A stretch of DNA of 64,000 nucleotides from Methanocella_A sp963769045. Its GTDB lineage: Archaea; Halobacteriota; Methanocellia; Methanocellales; Methanocellaceae. The stretch lies in the NCBI GenBank assembly GCA_963769045.1, contig CAVYKK010000013.1, positions 1-64,000 on the forward strand. Direction: 5' to 3'. Below are positions 1-8,420 of the stretch, one piece after another (within the stretch, counting starts at the first letter, position 1; each line of letters opens with the position of its first letter). Under the pieces are notes generated by a model. The model did no database searches and was not told the DNA's origin. It was given only the letters and a program-made list of their open reading frames with translations. Both the position numbers and the translations under genes were made by a program.

Positions 1-117
1 CGGGGTCGGACTTCAGAGAATCTAATGCCTTCTTCGGATATTGGGTCGGTAACAAGGACCTTCATGATAAATTACCCCTGTATGGGTTCGTGTAACTCTA
101 ATGGACTCTATATGTTG

Positions 118-727
118 ATAAGTTTTTGGGGCTACCCCATAATTTCGGGCACCTGTTACCTGCGGCGATGGCACGCACCACGCTGCGCTTACACCACAAA
201 AAAGGAAAATAGGTTCTATGTGTTAGTCATTCCTGAATCTTTTTGTAGAGGCAGGTGACCCTTTCGACACAAAGGCCACAATGGCCACGAGGTACACAAC
301 GTACATTTAAAGAAAAGGGCAATGACAGCCTTTTCCCTTAAAAGAACTTCGTGTACATTGTGGCCATTGTGGCCTTTGTGTCGAAAGGGCTCATGTTCCC
401 CGATAAAAAGTTACAGGATGCGTTATAATAAGTTTTTGGGGCTACCCCATAATTTCGGGCACCTGTTACCTGCGGCGATGGCACGCACCACGCTGCGCTT
501 ACACCACAAAAAAGGAAAATAGGTTCTATGTGTTAGTCATTCCTGAATCTTTTTGTAGAGGCAGGTGACCCTTTCGACACAAAGGCCACAATGGCCACGA
601 GGTACACAACGTACATTTAAAGAAAAGGGCAATGACAGCCTTTTCCCTTAAAAGAACTTCGTGTACATTGTGGCCATTGTGGCCTTTGTGTCGAAAGGGT
701 CATGTTCCCGATAAAAAGTTACAGGAT
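118..727. repeat. Tandem duplication of a 0.3-kb hairpin-bearing intergenic repeat
   Basis: Bases 118-420 and 428-727 are almost identical direct copies with a period of 310 bases, differing by small indels in C runs near 390-407. Each copy holds a long inverted repeat (257-389 and 567-699): the left arm reads gaccctttcgacacaaagg and continues for about 40 bases, and the right arm is nearly its complement, ending in tgtcgaaaggg. No convincing gene lies here; the short open frames are by-products of the repeat. Related hairpins occur at 14997-15194 and, more diverged, at 22710-22826 and 23145-23334, so this is a dispersed family. Confidence 0.85.
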
Positions 728-858
728 GGCTATGTCTTTAAATTTTTCGCGTCTTTGTGACTGCAAGCGTAGCGTGGTGCCGGTAGATTATTAAAAGGCC
801 GGAGACAGGCCGGGAAAATATATAATCATAGCCCTGAAATATAGAGCAGGAAATTCTT

Positions 859-1215
859 ATGGCAGAGGTTGTGGTCCCGAAGCTGGAAACACAGACTGTA
901 AAGCCTCAGCATTCGCTGTTACAGAACGTCGGCGCGCTGGCGCTGGCGATGGTACTCGACTTCGCCGATGCGGTGCCATCCGAATTACTGTTCGCGGTGG
1001 GGCTGGTGCCCATACCCGTCGGCTATGAGGCGGGGATCAGCGTCGTCGAGGCCGCTTATCTTAATTATCTGGGCGTGCCCATCGTCAAGACGCTGGCCAT
1101 GGCCGGGCCGGACTTGATTCCGCTGATCGACGTCATCCCCTGGTGCACGCTGGCGGTGCTGGATACAAGGTTCGGCCTGAAGATACCGCTGGTCACGAAG
1201 CTGTTTAATTATTGA
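859..1215 (+). CDS. Small hydrophobic protein of unknown function
   Basis: A 118-residue protein I do not recognise. After a polar first 20 residues it is strongly hydrophobic (about 24-55 and 65-105), which suggests two membrane-associated helices or a buried hydrophobic fold. It has no signal-peptide cleavage site and no cysteine motif. The ATG follows an aggaaa ribosome-site-like stretch, and an AT-rich TATA-like element (aatatataat, about 817-826) lies just upstream, so it probably has its own promoter. It stands alone between the repeat region and the XRE regulator. GC-rich codon use matches its neighbours, which supports it as a real gene. Confidence 0.55.
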   Translation: MAEVVVPKLETQTVKPQHSLLQNVGALALAMVLDFADAVPSELLFAVGLVPIPVGYEAGISVVEAAYLNYLGVPIVKTLAMAGPDLIPLIDVIPWCTLAVLDTRFGLKIPLVTKLFNY

Positions 1216-1341
1216 CGAGACCGGACAGAAATCAGGCGATGAAAAAACGACCTGGCTGTCGTCGCAGACCGTCCGGGCACTCGCGCACGCGAACGGTAAG
1301 GCACGTTAATATAACGCCTTTATATTATGTTAAATACTAAA

Positions 1342-1425
1342 TGTGACATGAAACATCACAATATTATTAAATAGTGATGAAGCCCTTATTCTATTTTGTA
1401 GCCATGTTACATGAGACGTAACATG
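1342..1425. promoter_or_regulatory. Two palindromes upstream of the XRE gene, likely operators
   Basis: TGTGA (1342-1346) pairs with TCACA (1356-1360) around a 9-base spacer. CATGTTAC (1403-1410) pairs perfectly with GTAACATG (1418-1425) around 7 bases and ends 10 bases before the XRE start. The second palindrome overlaps the expected transcription start or ribosome site (ggagg at 1425-1429), so binding there would repress. Autoregulation by the adjacent XRE protein is the natural inference. Confidence 0.55.
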
Positions 1426-1435
1426 GAGGATTTTC

Positions 1436-1840
1436 ATGTATACGCCCGAGTGGATACAGGATATGGCCAACCGCATCGCGGGTGACATTGTGAACGCGCC
1501 CGAGCGGGGGCCGTGTATTCAGGCGTACAGGAGCAAAAACCACCTGACGCAGGACGAGCTGAGCCACATCATGCGGCTCCGCCGCGAGACGATCTCGCGG
1601 ATCGAGCACGGGAAGGTCAACCCGACCACCGGCTTCGTCCACGTGTTCTCGGGCGCCATGGCCCTGATGGAAGCCGTGAAATCTTATCGGTCGATGAACA
1701 GGAACGTCGAGTACCCCTACTTCAGCCGCATCGGCGCTGAGCTGGGCGTGCCGACAGACAGTATCGCATCCATCATCGACCTCGCGATAAAGAGCTATGA
1801 ACAGAAGAGGAAGAAAGCAATTCGCTCGCTGGAGACATGA
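1436..1840 (+). CDS. XRE-family helix-turn-helix regulator
   Basis: A 134-residue DNA-binding protein with a Cro/CI-type helix-turn-helix at about residues 28-60: QAYRSKNHLTQDEL, then the recognition helix RRETISRIEHGK. The C-terminal half is helical and probably mediates dimerisation. ATG 1436 has a ggagg ribosome site. The stop overlaps or abuts the start of the phosphoenolpyruvate synthase gene, so the two are probably co-transcribed, and two palindromes lie just upstream. It may sense metabolic state and control PEP synthase and itself; the ligand is unknown. The family call rests on the clear HTH; the target is inferred. Confidence 0.85.
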   Translation: MYTPEWIQDMANRIAGDIVNAPERGPCIQAYRSKNHLTQDELSHIMRLRRETISRIEHGKVNPTTGFVHVFSGAMALMEAVKSYRSMNRNVEYPYFSRIGAELGVPTDSIASIIDLAIKSYEQKRKKAIRSLET

Positions 1841-1908
1841 CAATGGCTGGAAATATTGATCTTAAGGCCGGAAAGCAGAAAATCAGTGTGCTCGCTGGAG
1901 AGAATAGA

Positions 1909-4191
1909 ATGTCTGGAAAAGAAAAGTTAGTCGTATGGCTGGAAGACGTAAGGAACACGGATATCCCCATCGTAGGCGGCAAGGGCGCCAGCCTCGGGGA
2001 GATGATCAACGCTGAGCTGCCCGTGCCCCGCGGGTTCGTAGTCACTGCCCAGGCGTTCAGGAAGTTCATCGACGATGCGGGCATATCGGACAAACTGTTC
2101 AAAGGCCTGGAGGTCGACGTGGACGACCAGAAGGAGCTGGCAAAGGCCGAGGCATTTGCCAAGAACCTCATCAAGAGCCAGCCCATGCCGAAGGCCATCG
2201 CCGACGAGATCCGGAGAGACTACGAGACGATGTGCCAGCGCGAGGGTGGAGAGACCTATGTCGCGGCAAGATCGAGCGCGACGGCGGAAGATTTGCCGGA
2301 GGCCAGCTTCGCGGGCCAGCAGGAGACCTTCCTGAACGTACGCGGCGTGAACGACCTCCTGAAAGCGGTGCAGAACTGCTGGGCTTCACTCTACGGCGCC
2401 CGTGCGATCTACTACCGGGTAAAACAGAAGTTCCCCCACGAGCTGGTGAATATCGCGGTGGTCGTCCAGAAGATGGTCGACGCGGACAGCGCAGGTGTCA
2501 TGTTCACCCGCCACCCGACGACCGGGGACAACATCGTGATCATCGAGGCCGCCTGGGGCCTGGGCGAAGCAGTGGTATCAGGCTCGGTCTCGCCGGATAA
2601 CTACGTGGTCAGGGACGGCAAGATCATCCAGAACAAGCTCGCGACGAAGCAGATCATGATCATAAGGGATCCGAAGACGAGGAAGACGAAGAAGATCGAC
2701 ACCCCGGAGGATAAGAAGAACATTCAGGTGCTCACCAAGGACGAGATCATGAAGCTGGCTGACCTCGGCAGGATCATCGAGGACCACTACGGGAAACCGC
2801 AGGACATCGAGTGGGCGATCCAGAACGGCGAGATCTACCTGCTTCAGTCCAGGCCGATCACCACCATCCAGAAGGGTGAGGCCAAAGGCGGCAAGGCCAG
2901 CGGCGAGATCATCCTGGAAGGCCTCGGCGCGTCGCCGGGCGTCGCCAGCGGCAAAGTGAAGATCATCAAGGGCATGGACACGCTCGACCGGGTGCTGGAA
3001 GGCGACATCCTGGTCACCAAGATGACCACGCCGGACATGGTACCTGCCATGAAGCGGTCGGCAGCTATCATCACCGATGAGGGCGGCCTGACCTGTCACG
3101 CAGCTATTGTATCCCGTGAGCTGGGCACGCCTGCGGTTGTAGGCACAAAAGAAGCGACGAAGATACTGCAGGACGAACAGGTCGTCACCGTGGACGGTGA
3201 GATGGGCCGCGTATTCCTCGGGGCTGTGAAGAAGGAGGCCCCGGCTACGAAAGGCGAGGAGGCCGCAGCAGTCCCCAGGATTGCCGTGACCAAGCCGATC
3301 ACCGCCACGGAAGTGAAGGTCAATGTCTCCATACCGGAGGCAGCCGAGCGGGCGAAGCAGACCATGGCCGACGGCGTCGGGCTGCTCCGCATCGAGCACA
3401 TGATCCTGGGCCTCAACACCCACCCCGAAGTCTACATGAAGGGCGGCCGCTCAGGCGAGTACGTGGACGAACTGGTAAAAGGCATCAGGACAGTCGCCGA
3501 CGCCTTCTACCCGAAGCCCGTCTGGGTGCGGACGCTGGACGCGCCGACCGACGAGTTCCGGGCGATGAAGGGCGGCGAGAACGAGCCGTACGAGCACAAC
3601 CCGATGCTGGGCATGCGGGGCATCCGTCGCGACCTGCGGGAGACGGAGCACTTCAAGCTGGAGATGGCGGCGTTCAAGAAGCTCTTCGAGATGGGCTATG
3701 ACAACATCGGCATCATGCTGCCCCTCGTCCAGCACCCGAAGGAGCTGCGGAAGGCTAAAGAGCTAATGGTCGAGTGTGGCATCGACATCGAGAAGGTCGA
3801 TGTCGGCATCATGGTCGAGATACCTGCGTCCGCCATCATCATCGATGAATTTATTAAGGAAGGCATTGACTTTGTATCGTTCGGCACCAACGACCTGACC
3901 CAGTATACGCTCGCGGTCGACCGGAACAACGAGCTGGTGGCCGACCTGTACAACGAGCTGCACCCGGCAGTGCTCAAGCTGATCGAATATGTGATCGGCG
4001 AGTGCAACAAGGCCGGCGTGAAGACTTCCATCTGCGGCCAGGCGGGCAGCAGGCCGGAAGTGGCGAAACGCCTCGTGGCGATGGGCATCACCAGCATTTC
4101 AGCGAACATCGATGCGGTAGATGCCGTCAGGGAGATGGTGGCCAGGACCGAGCACGCTTTGATACTGGAAGCGGCCAGGCAAAAACAGTGA
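1909..4191 (+). CDS. ppsA: Phosphoenolpyruvate synthase (pyruvate, water dikinase)
   Basis: Converts pyruvate, ATP and water to PEP, AMP and phosphate, the entry to gluconeogenesis from acetyl-CoA in methanogens. The domains run in the usual order: N-terminal ATP-grasp PPDK domain (VGGKGASLGEM, ARSSATAEDLPEASFAGQ, FTRHPTTG), the swivelling phosphohistidine domain with GGLTCHAAIVSRELG (His near residue 397), then the C-terminal PEP/pyruvate TIM barrel (LRIEHM, GTNDLTQYTLAVDRN, SICGQAGSRP). ATG 1909 gives about 760 residues, the normal family length, with a ggagag site upstream. In-frame starts at 1837 and 1843 would add about 24 residues and overlap the XRE stop. It is probably one operon with the XRE gene. 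Confidence 0.95.
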   Translation: MSGKEKLVVWLEDVRNTDIPIVGGKGASLGEMINAELPVPRGFVVTAQAFRKFIDDAGISDKLFKGLEVDVDDQKELAKAEAFAKNLIKSQPMPKAIADEIRRDYETMCQREGGETYVAARSSATAEDLPEASFAGQQETFLNVRGVNDLLKAVQNCWASLYGARAIYYRVKQKFPHELVNIAVVVQKMVDADSAGVMFTRHPTTGDNIVIIEAAWGLGEAVVSGSVSPDNYVVRDGKIIQNKLATKQIMIIRDPKTRKTKKIDTPEDKKNIQVLTKDEIMKLADLGRIIEDHYGKPQDIEWAIQNGEIYLLQSRPITTIQKGEAKGGKASGEIILEGLGASPGVASGKVKIIKGMDTLDRVLEGDILVTKMTTPDMVPAMKRSAAIITDEGGLTCHAAIVSRELGTPAVVGTKEATKILQDEQVVTVDGEMGRVFLGAVKKEAPATKGEEAAAVPRIAVTKPITATEVKVNVSIPEAAERAKQTMADGVGLLRIEHMILGLNTHPEVYMKGGRSGEYVDELVKGIRTVADAFYPKPVWVRTLDAPTDEFRAMKGGENEPYEHNPMLGMRGIRRDLRETEHFKLEMAAFKKLFEMGYDNIGIMLPLVQHPKELRKAKELMVECGIDIEKVDVGIMVEIPASAIIIDEFIKEGIDFVSFGTNDLTQYTLAVDRNNELVADLYNELHPAVLKLIEYVIGECNKAGVKTSICGQAGSRPEVAKRLVAMGITSISANIDAVDAVREMVARTEHALILEAARQKQ

Positions 4192-4201
4192 GTGATGCGT
4201 T

Positions 4202-5335
4202 TTGAGGGATGACGGGGCGGACGAGCAGCAGATATTCGAGGAGCTGTGCGAGGCAGGAAAGAAGGACGTGCCCTACGGGCGCGTCCTGAGCTCCATGTGC
4301 ACCGCCCCCCACCCGGTCGCCGCTAGGGCGCACCGGGCGTTCATCCGCACCAACCTCGGCGACCCGAAGCTCTTCCCCGGCACGGCCGCCATCGAACGCA
4401 AGTGCGTGGAGATGCTGGGCGACCTGCTCCACCTGCCCGGCGCCCCGGGGTATATTACCACCGGCGGCACCGAAAGCAACATACAGGCGCTCCGCGCTGC
4501 CGTCCAGCGCCACGGCAAACTGGACCGGACAAAGGCGAACGTGATAGTGCCGGAGTCGGCCCACTACTCTTTTGAGAAAGCGTCGCAGCTCCTGGGCATA
4601 GAGCTTCGCAGGGCGCCGCTGGATGACGAGCTCCGCGTCGACCCGGCGGGGATGGCCTCGCTGATCGATAAGCATACCGTCGCGCTGGTGGCCGTGGCCG
4701 GGACGACCGAGTTCGGCCAGGTGGACCCGGTGGAGGAGATAGGGAGACTCGCCGAAGAGAAAGGCATTTACTTCCATGTCGATGCCGCTTTCGGCGGCTT
4801 TGTCATCCCCTTCCTGAAAGGCTGTCAGCCCGCTTTCGATTTCGCGGTACCCGGCGTCTCCTCGATCGCCATAGACCCGCACAAGATGGGTATGAGCACG
4901 ATCCCCTCCGGAGGACTGCTTTACAGGAACGAGAGCCTGATGCAGCCGCTGGAGATCAGCGCCCAGTACCTGACCTCGCAGTTCCAGACGTCGCTGGCGG
5001 GCACGCGGAGCGGGGCATCGGCGGCCGCGACCTACGCGGTGATGCGGTACCTGGGCCGGGACGGCTACAGGAACATCGTGTCGCAGTGTATGGAGAACAC
5101 GCAGCTCCTGGTCGATAACATGAGACGGATCGGGCTGGAGACCGTGATCGACCCGGTCCTTAACATCGCGGCGTTCAAGGCGCCCGACCCGCAGGGTATA
5201 AGGAAAAGGTTATGCGAATATAACTGGTATGTGTCGACGACCGTGCGCCCCTGCGCGCTGCGCATGGTGGTCATGCCCCACGTAACGGCAGACGTCGTCG
5301 AGGCCTTCGCGGCCGACCTGAAAAAAGCGCTGTAG
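4202..5335 (+). CDS. mfnA: L-tyrosine/L-aspartate decarboxylase MfnA
   Basis: A group II PLP-dependent decarboxylase of 377 residues. In archaea it makes tyramine for methanofuran, or beta-alanine for coenzyme A. Visible features are the substrate/PLP region TTGGTESNIQALRAA, the PLP-stacking HVDAAFGGF motif and the Schiff-base lysine in IDPHKMGMSTIPSGG (Lys near residue 228). The frame opens with TTG at 4202; an ATG six bases upstream is out of frame and stops at once, so TTG is the best start. It follows ppsA by 10 bases and is followed directly by hpt. Making a methanofuran precursor fits the formylmethanofuran dehydrogenase genes elsewhere in the window. Confidence 0.9.
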   Translation: MRDDGADEQQIFEELCEAGKKDVPYGRVLSSMCTAPHPVAARAHRAFIRTNLGDPKLFPGTAAIERKCVEMLGDLLHLPGAPGYITTGGTESNIQALRAAVQRHGKLDRTKANVIVPESAHYSFEKASQLLGIELRRAPLDDELRVDPAGMASLIDKHTVALVAVAGTTEFGQVDPVEEIGRLAEEKGIYFHVDAAFGGFVIPFLKGCQPAFDFAVPGVSSIAIDPHKMGMSTIPSGGLLYRNESLMQPLEISAQYLTSQFQTSLAGTRSGASAAATYAVMRYLGRDGYRNIVSQCMENTQLLVDNMRRIGLETVIDPVLNIAAFKAPDPQGIRKRLCEYNWYVSTTVRPCALRMVVMPHVTADVVEAFAADLKKAL

Positions 5336-5344
5336 GTGACTGAC

Positions 5345-5917
5345 ATGCTTAAAATTCTCAAGGAATCGCTGAAGAATGCGCCGATCGTGAAGCGGGGCGA
5401 GTACAACTATTTCATCCATCCGATCTCGGACGGCGTCCCCCTGGTCAGGCCGGAATTGCTGAGAGAAGTAATCGCCTGCGTGGTCAGGTACGCGGACCTC
5501 GACGTCGACAAGATCGTCACCATCGAAGCCATGGGGCTGCCGCTGGGCTCGGCGCTTTCCCAGATCACGGACCTCCCGTTCATCATCGTCCGGAAGCGTA
5601 AATACGGCCTGCCCGGCGAGATTGCGGTACACCAGGCGACCGGGTACTCGAAAGGAGAACTGTACCTGAACGGCATCAACAAAGGCGACCGGGTCATCAT
5701 CATCGACGACGTGATCAGCACCGGCGGCACGTCCCGGGCAGTAATCAAGGCGCTCGAGATGGCCGGCGCGGAGATCAAGGACATCATCGTGGTTATCGAG
5801 CGCGGCGATGGCAAGAAGATCATCGAGGACATGGGCTATGACGTCAAGACGCTCGTCAAGATCGACGTGGATGCGAACGGCGTCAAGGTGCTGGGCACTA
5901 TCGAAGATCGCCATTAA
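5345..5917 (+). CDS. hpt: Hypoxanthine/guanine phosphoribosyltransferase (archaeal type)
   Basis: A purine salvage enzyme of about 190 residues joining a purine base to PRPP. The PRPP-binding loop is clear: VIIIDDVISTGGTSRAVI near residues 115-132. The flanking GEYNYFIHPISDGVPL and VRKRKYGLPGE stretches are typical of the archaeal HGPRTase/APRT-like family. ATG 5345 is preferred because GGTGA (5335-5339) is a well-spaced ribosome site; GTG 5336 would add three residues. It is translated directly after mfnA with no gap to speak of, so it is likely the last gene of the ppsA-mfnA-hpt operon. The downstream secreted-protein gene is convergent. Confidence 0.88.
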   Translation: MLKILKESLKNAPIVKRGEYNYFIHPISDGVPLVRPELLREVIACVVRYADLDVDKIVTIEAMGLPLGSALSQITDLPFIIVRKRKYGLPGEIAVHQATGYSKGELYLNGINKGDRVIIIDDVISTGGTSRAVIKALEMAGAEIKDIIVVIERGDGKKIIEDMGYDVKTLVKIDVDANGVKVLGTIEDRH

Positions 5918-6022
5918 TCCCTTTTTATCAGGCTTTTACCGGCCTGCGCCATCCCCCATGAGAGGCGCCGCCGGTTTAGTTGTCGGGCAATGGAGAGGCT
6001 CTCGAAGGGCCATTGACGCTTT

Positions 6023-7042
6023 TTATTTTAGTTTTCTGGATGTCACGGCCATGGCGAGACAAATAATCGCAATGATAGCGGCAAAGCCGGGCGCAGGCTC
6101 CGAGACATCTGATGCAACGACGGTTGTCGGGAACGGCTTTGGTGTCACAGTGATAGTCGGCACAGGCGTTGGTGTCGCGGTAACTGTGGGCTCAGGCGAC
6201 GGCGCAGGCGTAGGGGCCGGTGTCGGTGTCGGTGTGGGGGTCGCGGTGGGCGCAGGAGTCGGAGAAGGCGCAGGCGTAGGCGTAGGGGGCACCGGGGTCA
6301 CGGTGATAGTCGGAGCGCCGGGGTATACGTCGTTATCCATCAGGTCAGTCGTGACACTGGCGTTCGGGCCAATGGCAAAGGGTATGGAACGCGCTTCGGG
6401 GTAAGGGGGTATCTTTACTACAAGTACGAAGGCACGTTCGGGAGATACGCTGGCTGTGGCCATCGTGTACTTTCCATCATCGCCGGTGGTATTGCTGGCG
6501 TATACAATGACCGGGTTTTTAACGTTCACGAGCTGGACGGTGGCGCCCTGGATACCGGACCCGTTGGCGGCTGTGATCCGGCCGGATACGTTACCCGTGC
6601 CCGAAAATACGGGGTATGGCCCGTCGGGCAGCGTTAGTATGACATTAACGGAATCGTTACCAGAATCGCTCGCCATGAAGGCATTCGAGTATCCGTTGAG
6701 GTACCCGTCCTTCGAGGCGAACACGCGATAGATGCACTGGCCCCCGGTCGAGTTTACGCCGGTGAAGTTGCAACTCCCATTCGGGAAGGTATAGCCTGTA
6801 GCGTATATTATCGATGTATCGGTGACGTCGGTGATGGCCACGAACGCGTCGGCGATCGGAGTCAGCGGGTTGTTGAAAACCACGTTAACGGATACGTTGC
6901 CGGGCAACACGCCTTCGGGCATCGTAGGGTATTCGCGATTGGCCGGCTGATCGGCCGCCCATGCGGGTATGGAGAGAAAGACCATGCAGGCCGCCGTCAT
7001 AATGATGGCAAATCTGATCAATGCTTGTGACATGAAGCCCAT
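6023..7042 (-). CDS. Secreted PT-rich surface protein with C-terminal sorting-type anchor
   Basis: A 339-residue exported protein. An N-terminal signal peptide (hydrophobic, about residues 8-28, ending AWA) precedes two beta-sandwich stretches of the carboxypeptidase-regulatory type (GNVSVNVVFNNPLTPIADA and GRITAANGSGIQGATVQLV). Next come about 60 residues of Pro-Thr-Ala linker, then a C-terminal tripartite signal: PAPGF, a hydrophobic helix and a short basic tail (TSRKLK). That end resembles the PGF-CTERM signal processed by archaeosortases. The Pro-Thr linker is probably O-glycosylated. The linker DNA is a low-complexity run of gtcggt/gcaggc on the plus strand. Likely a cell-surface protein; ligand unknown. 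Confidence 0.8.
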   Translation of the reverse strand: MGFMSQALIRFAIIMTAACMVFLSIPAWAADQPANREYPTMPEGVLPGNVSVNVVFNNPLTPIADAFVAITDVTDTSIIYATGYTFPNGSCNFTGVNSTGGQCIYRVFASKDGYLNGYSNAFMASDSGNDSVNVILTLPDGPYPVFSGTGNVSGRITAANGSGIQGATVQLVNVKNPVIVYASNTTGDDGKYTMATASVSPERAFVLVVKIPPYPEARSIPFAIGPNASVTTDLMDNDVYPGAPTITVTPVPPTPTPAPSPTPAPTATPTPTPTPAPTPAPSPEPTVTATPTPVPTITVTPKPFPTTVVASDVSEPAPGFAAIIAIICLAMAVTSRKLK

Positions 7043-7254
7043 CTCTGGAAGGGCTTAATAAAAGGTTTCTGTCAGTAACTGTTTAAACGGCAAATGTAGC
7101 GCTTATCGCGCATGTCCGGGCACGTCATCGTCGGGCGCATCCTGTAAAAGGGTCGTCCCGGTCTTCACTGTTTTTGTCTCTATGGCAGTCTGGGAATTCA
7201 CGGCGTTAAATATTTATAATCGGCATAAACAATTGTTAATAACGCCGTGATATC

Positions 7255-7635
7255 ATGAAGCCGCCCTGTGAAGTCATTGTCTGGTACGTCATCCCGACCA
7301 TCCGCGCCGAACTGGCCAAAGAGCTTGTGAAAATGGGCATGTCCCAGAAAGAAATATCCATGCGACTCGGCATCACCCAGTCCGCGGTCTCCCAGTACAT
7401 CAAAGACAAGCGGGGCAAGGGCATCCCCATCAACAAGGAAGTCCGCAAGGGCATCAAGACGCTGGCGAAGCAGGTCATGGTCGAGAAAAACCCCAAGGAC
7501 ACGATCCCCGGCATCTGCATGGTCTGCGCCATCGTCAAGTCAAGCGGCTCGCTCTGCGAGCTGCATAAAAAGGATGATGCCAGCCTCGAAGGCTGCGACG
7601 TCTGCTTCGATGGCAGCAAGCTGCACACCCTTTAA
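7255..7635 (+). CDS. Predicted HTH regulator with C-terminal cysteine cluster (COG2522-like)
   Basis: A 126-residue archaeal transcription factor. The N-terminal half carries an HTH: AKELVKMGMSQKEISMRLGI followed by TQSAVSQYIKDKRGK. The C-terminal half has a cysteine-rich segment (ICMVCAIVKSSGSLCELH, then GCDVCF) likely to bind zinc or an Fe-S cluster. This layout is that of the small archaeal regulators of COG2522. ATG 7255 lies downstream of an acaattgtt element and an AT-rich promoter. The divergent frame on the other strand is a shadow. Metal or redox sensing is inferred from the cysteines; targets are unknown, but the gene sits just before the sulfur-metabolism run. Confidence 0.78.
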   Translation: MKPPCEVIVWYVIPTIRAELAKELVKMGMSQKEISMRLGITQSAVSQYIKDKRGKGIPINKEVRKGIKTLAKQVMVEKNPKDTIPGICMVCAIVKSSGSLCELHKKDDASLEGCDVCFDGSKLHTL

Positions 7636-7720
7636 CCGCTCGCTTTTTTTAGTCTCATTTTGCCTCTATCAAAATCTATAAGTCATGAATGCGGGCTATT
7701 AACAATTGTTAAGTTACATT

Positions 7721-7791
7721 GCAGGAATGGCAGAGAGGCTATGCAACCGGCTGCAGACCGGTTCAGGGAAGTTCGATTCTTCCTTCTTGCT
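7721..7791 (+). tRNA. tRNA-Cys (anticodon GCA)
   Basis: The cloverleaf can be folded by hand. The acceptor stem GCAGGAA pairs with TTCTTGC (one G-T pair). The anticodon stem ACCGG/CCGGT encloses the loop CTGCAGA with anticodon GCA. The T arm is GGAAG-TTCGATT-CTTCC, with discriminator U at 7791. No CCA is encoded. It lies 20 bases upstream of the ThrRS-type editing-domain gene and just before the cysteine desulfurase run. Confidence 0.95.
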
Positions 7792-7810
7792 TAACGTTTT
7801 TGAGGATAAC

Positions 7811-8374
7811 ATGAGGATCGTGGCTATACATGCAGACCGCATGAGCTACAAGGCCAATCGCAAGACGAAGTTTGCCGAGGAGATCGCGGCGAAGGAGGAT
7901 TCTCTGGATGACTGCGTCGTCCTGCTTTCCTCAGTGGAGAGGCTGGATGAGGTCAACCCGGGGCTGGTAGTCGAATCGGCAAAGAAAGACATCCTGCAGT
8001 GGCTGGCCAGGCTGAAGGCGACAAGAGTCATGATCTTCCCCTTCGCTCATCTGACATCGACGCTGAGCTCTCCTGTAGTGGCGCTTGAAGTCCTTAAAAG
8101 CCTGGAAACCGGACTGACGGAGGCGGGCATCGAGGTCAAGCGGGCCCCGTTCGGCTGGTACAAGGAGTACGATATCAAAAGCAAAGGACACCCGCTGGCG
8201 GAGAGGTCCATGGTCATATGTCCCTACGAGGGCCAGGCCTGTGACTTCCACTGCCCTTACTGCGAGAACCCGATTGAGCTGCGTGACATGAAAGAGGTCG
8301 AGGCGGAACGCATGCCAAAAGTCCACGCGGAAACGGTAAAGGCCGTCCCGGTACACGGGCTTGAGAGGGTTTAA
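7811..8374 (+). CDS. Free-standing ThrRS-type editing domain protein
   Basis: A 187-residue protein whose first 140 or so residues match the N-terminal editing domain of archaeal threonyl-tRNA synthetase. It shares RVMIFPFAHLTSTLSSP and EVKRAPFGWYKEYDIKSKGHPL with the full-length ThrRS at 23336-25255. No catalytic or anticodon-binding domain follows. Instead there is a short tail with CPYEGQACDFHCPYC, a likely zinc site. ATG 7811 is chosen because the longer open frame upstream runs through tRNA-Cys. The fold is that of D-aminoacyl-tRNA deacylases; a role in trans-editing or another deacylation is inferred. It precedes iscS by 46 bases on the same strand. Confidence 0.82.
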   Translation: MRIVAIHADRMSYKANRKTKFAEEIAAKEDSLDDCVVLLSSVERLDEVNPGLVVESAKKDILQWLARLKATRVMIFPFAHLTSTLSSPVVALEVLKSLETGLTEAGIEVKRAPFGWYKEYDIKSKGHPLAERSMVICPYEGQACDFHCPYCENPIELRDMKEVEAERMPKVHAETVKAVPVHGLERV

Positions 8375-8420
8375 ATAAAAATGAGCACATACATTAGAAT
8401 AGACCAGAGCGGATGATTAC

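Noticed and set aside
25..522. Two short plus-strand open frames in the opening region
   Set aside because: They lie within the tandem hairpin duplication and encode the same repeat in the same frame; no ribosome site.
1391..1843. Minus-strand frame opposite the XRE gene
   Set aside because: Shadow of a GC-rich gene; the plus strand has a clear HTH, ribosome site and palindromic operator.
7706..7810. N-terminal extension of the editing-domain protein
   Set aside because: It would translate tRNA-Cys; ATG 7811 starts exactly at the family's N-terminus.
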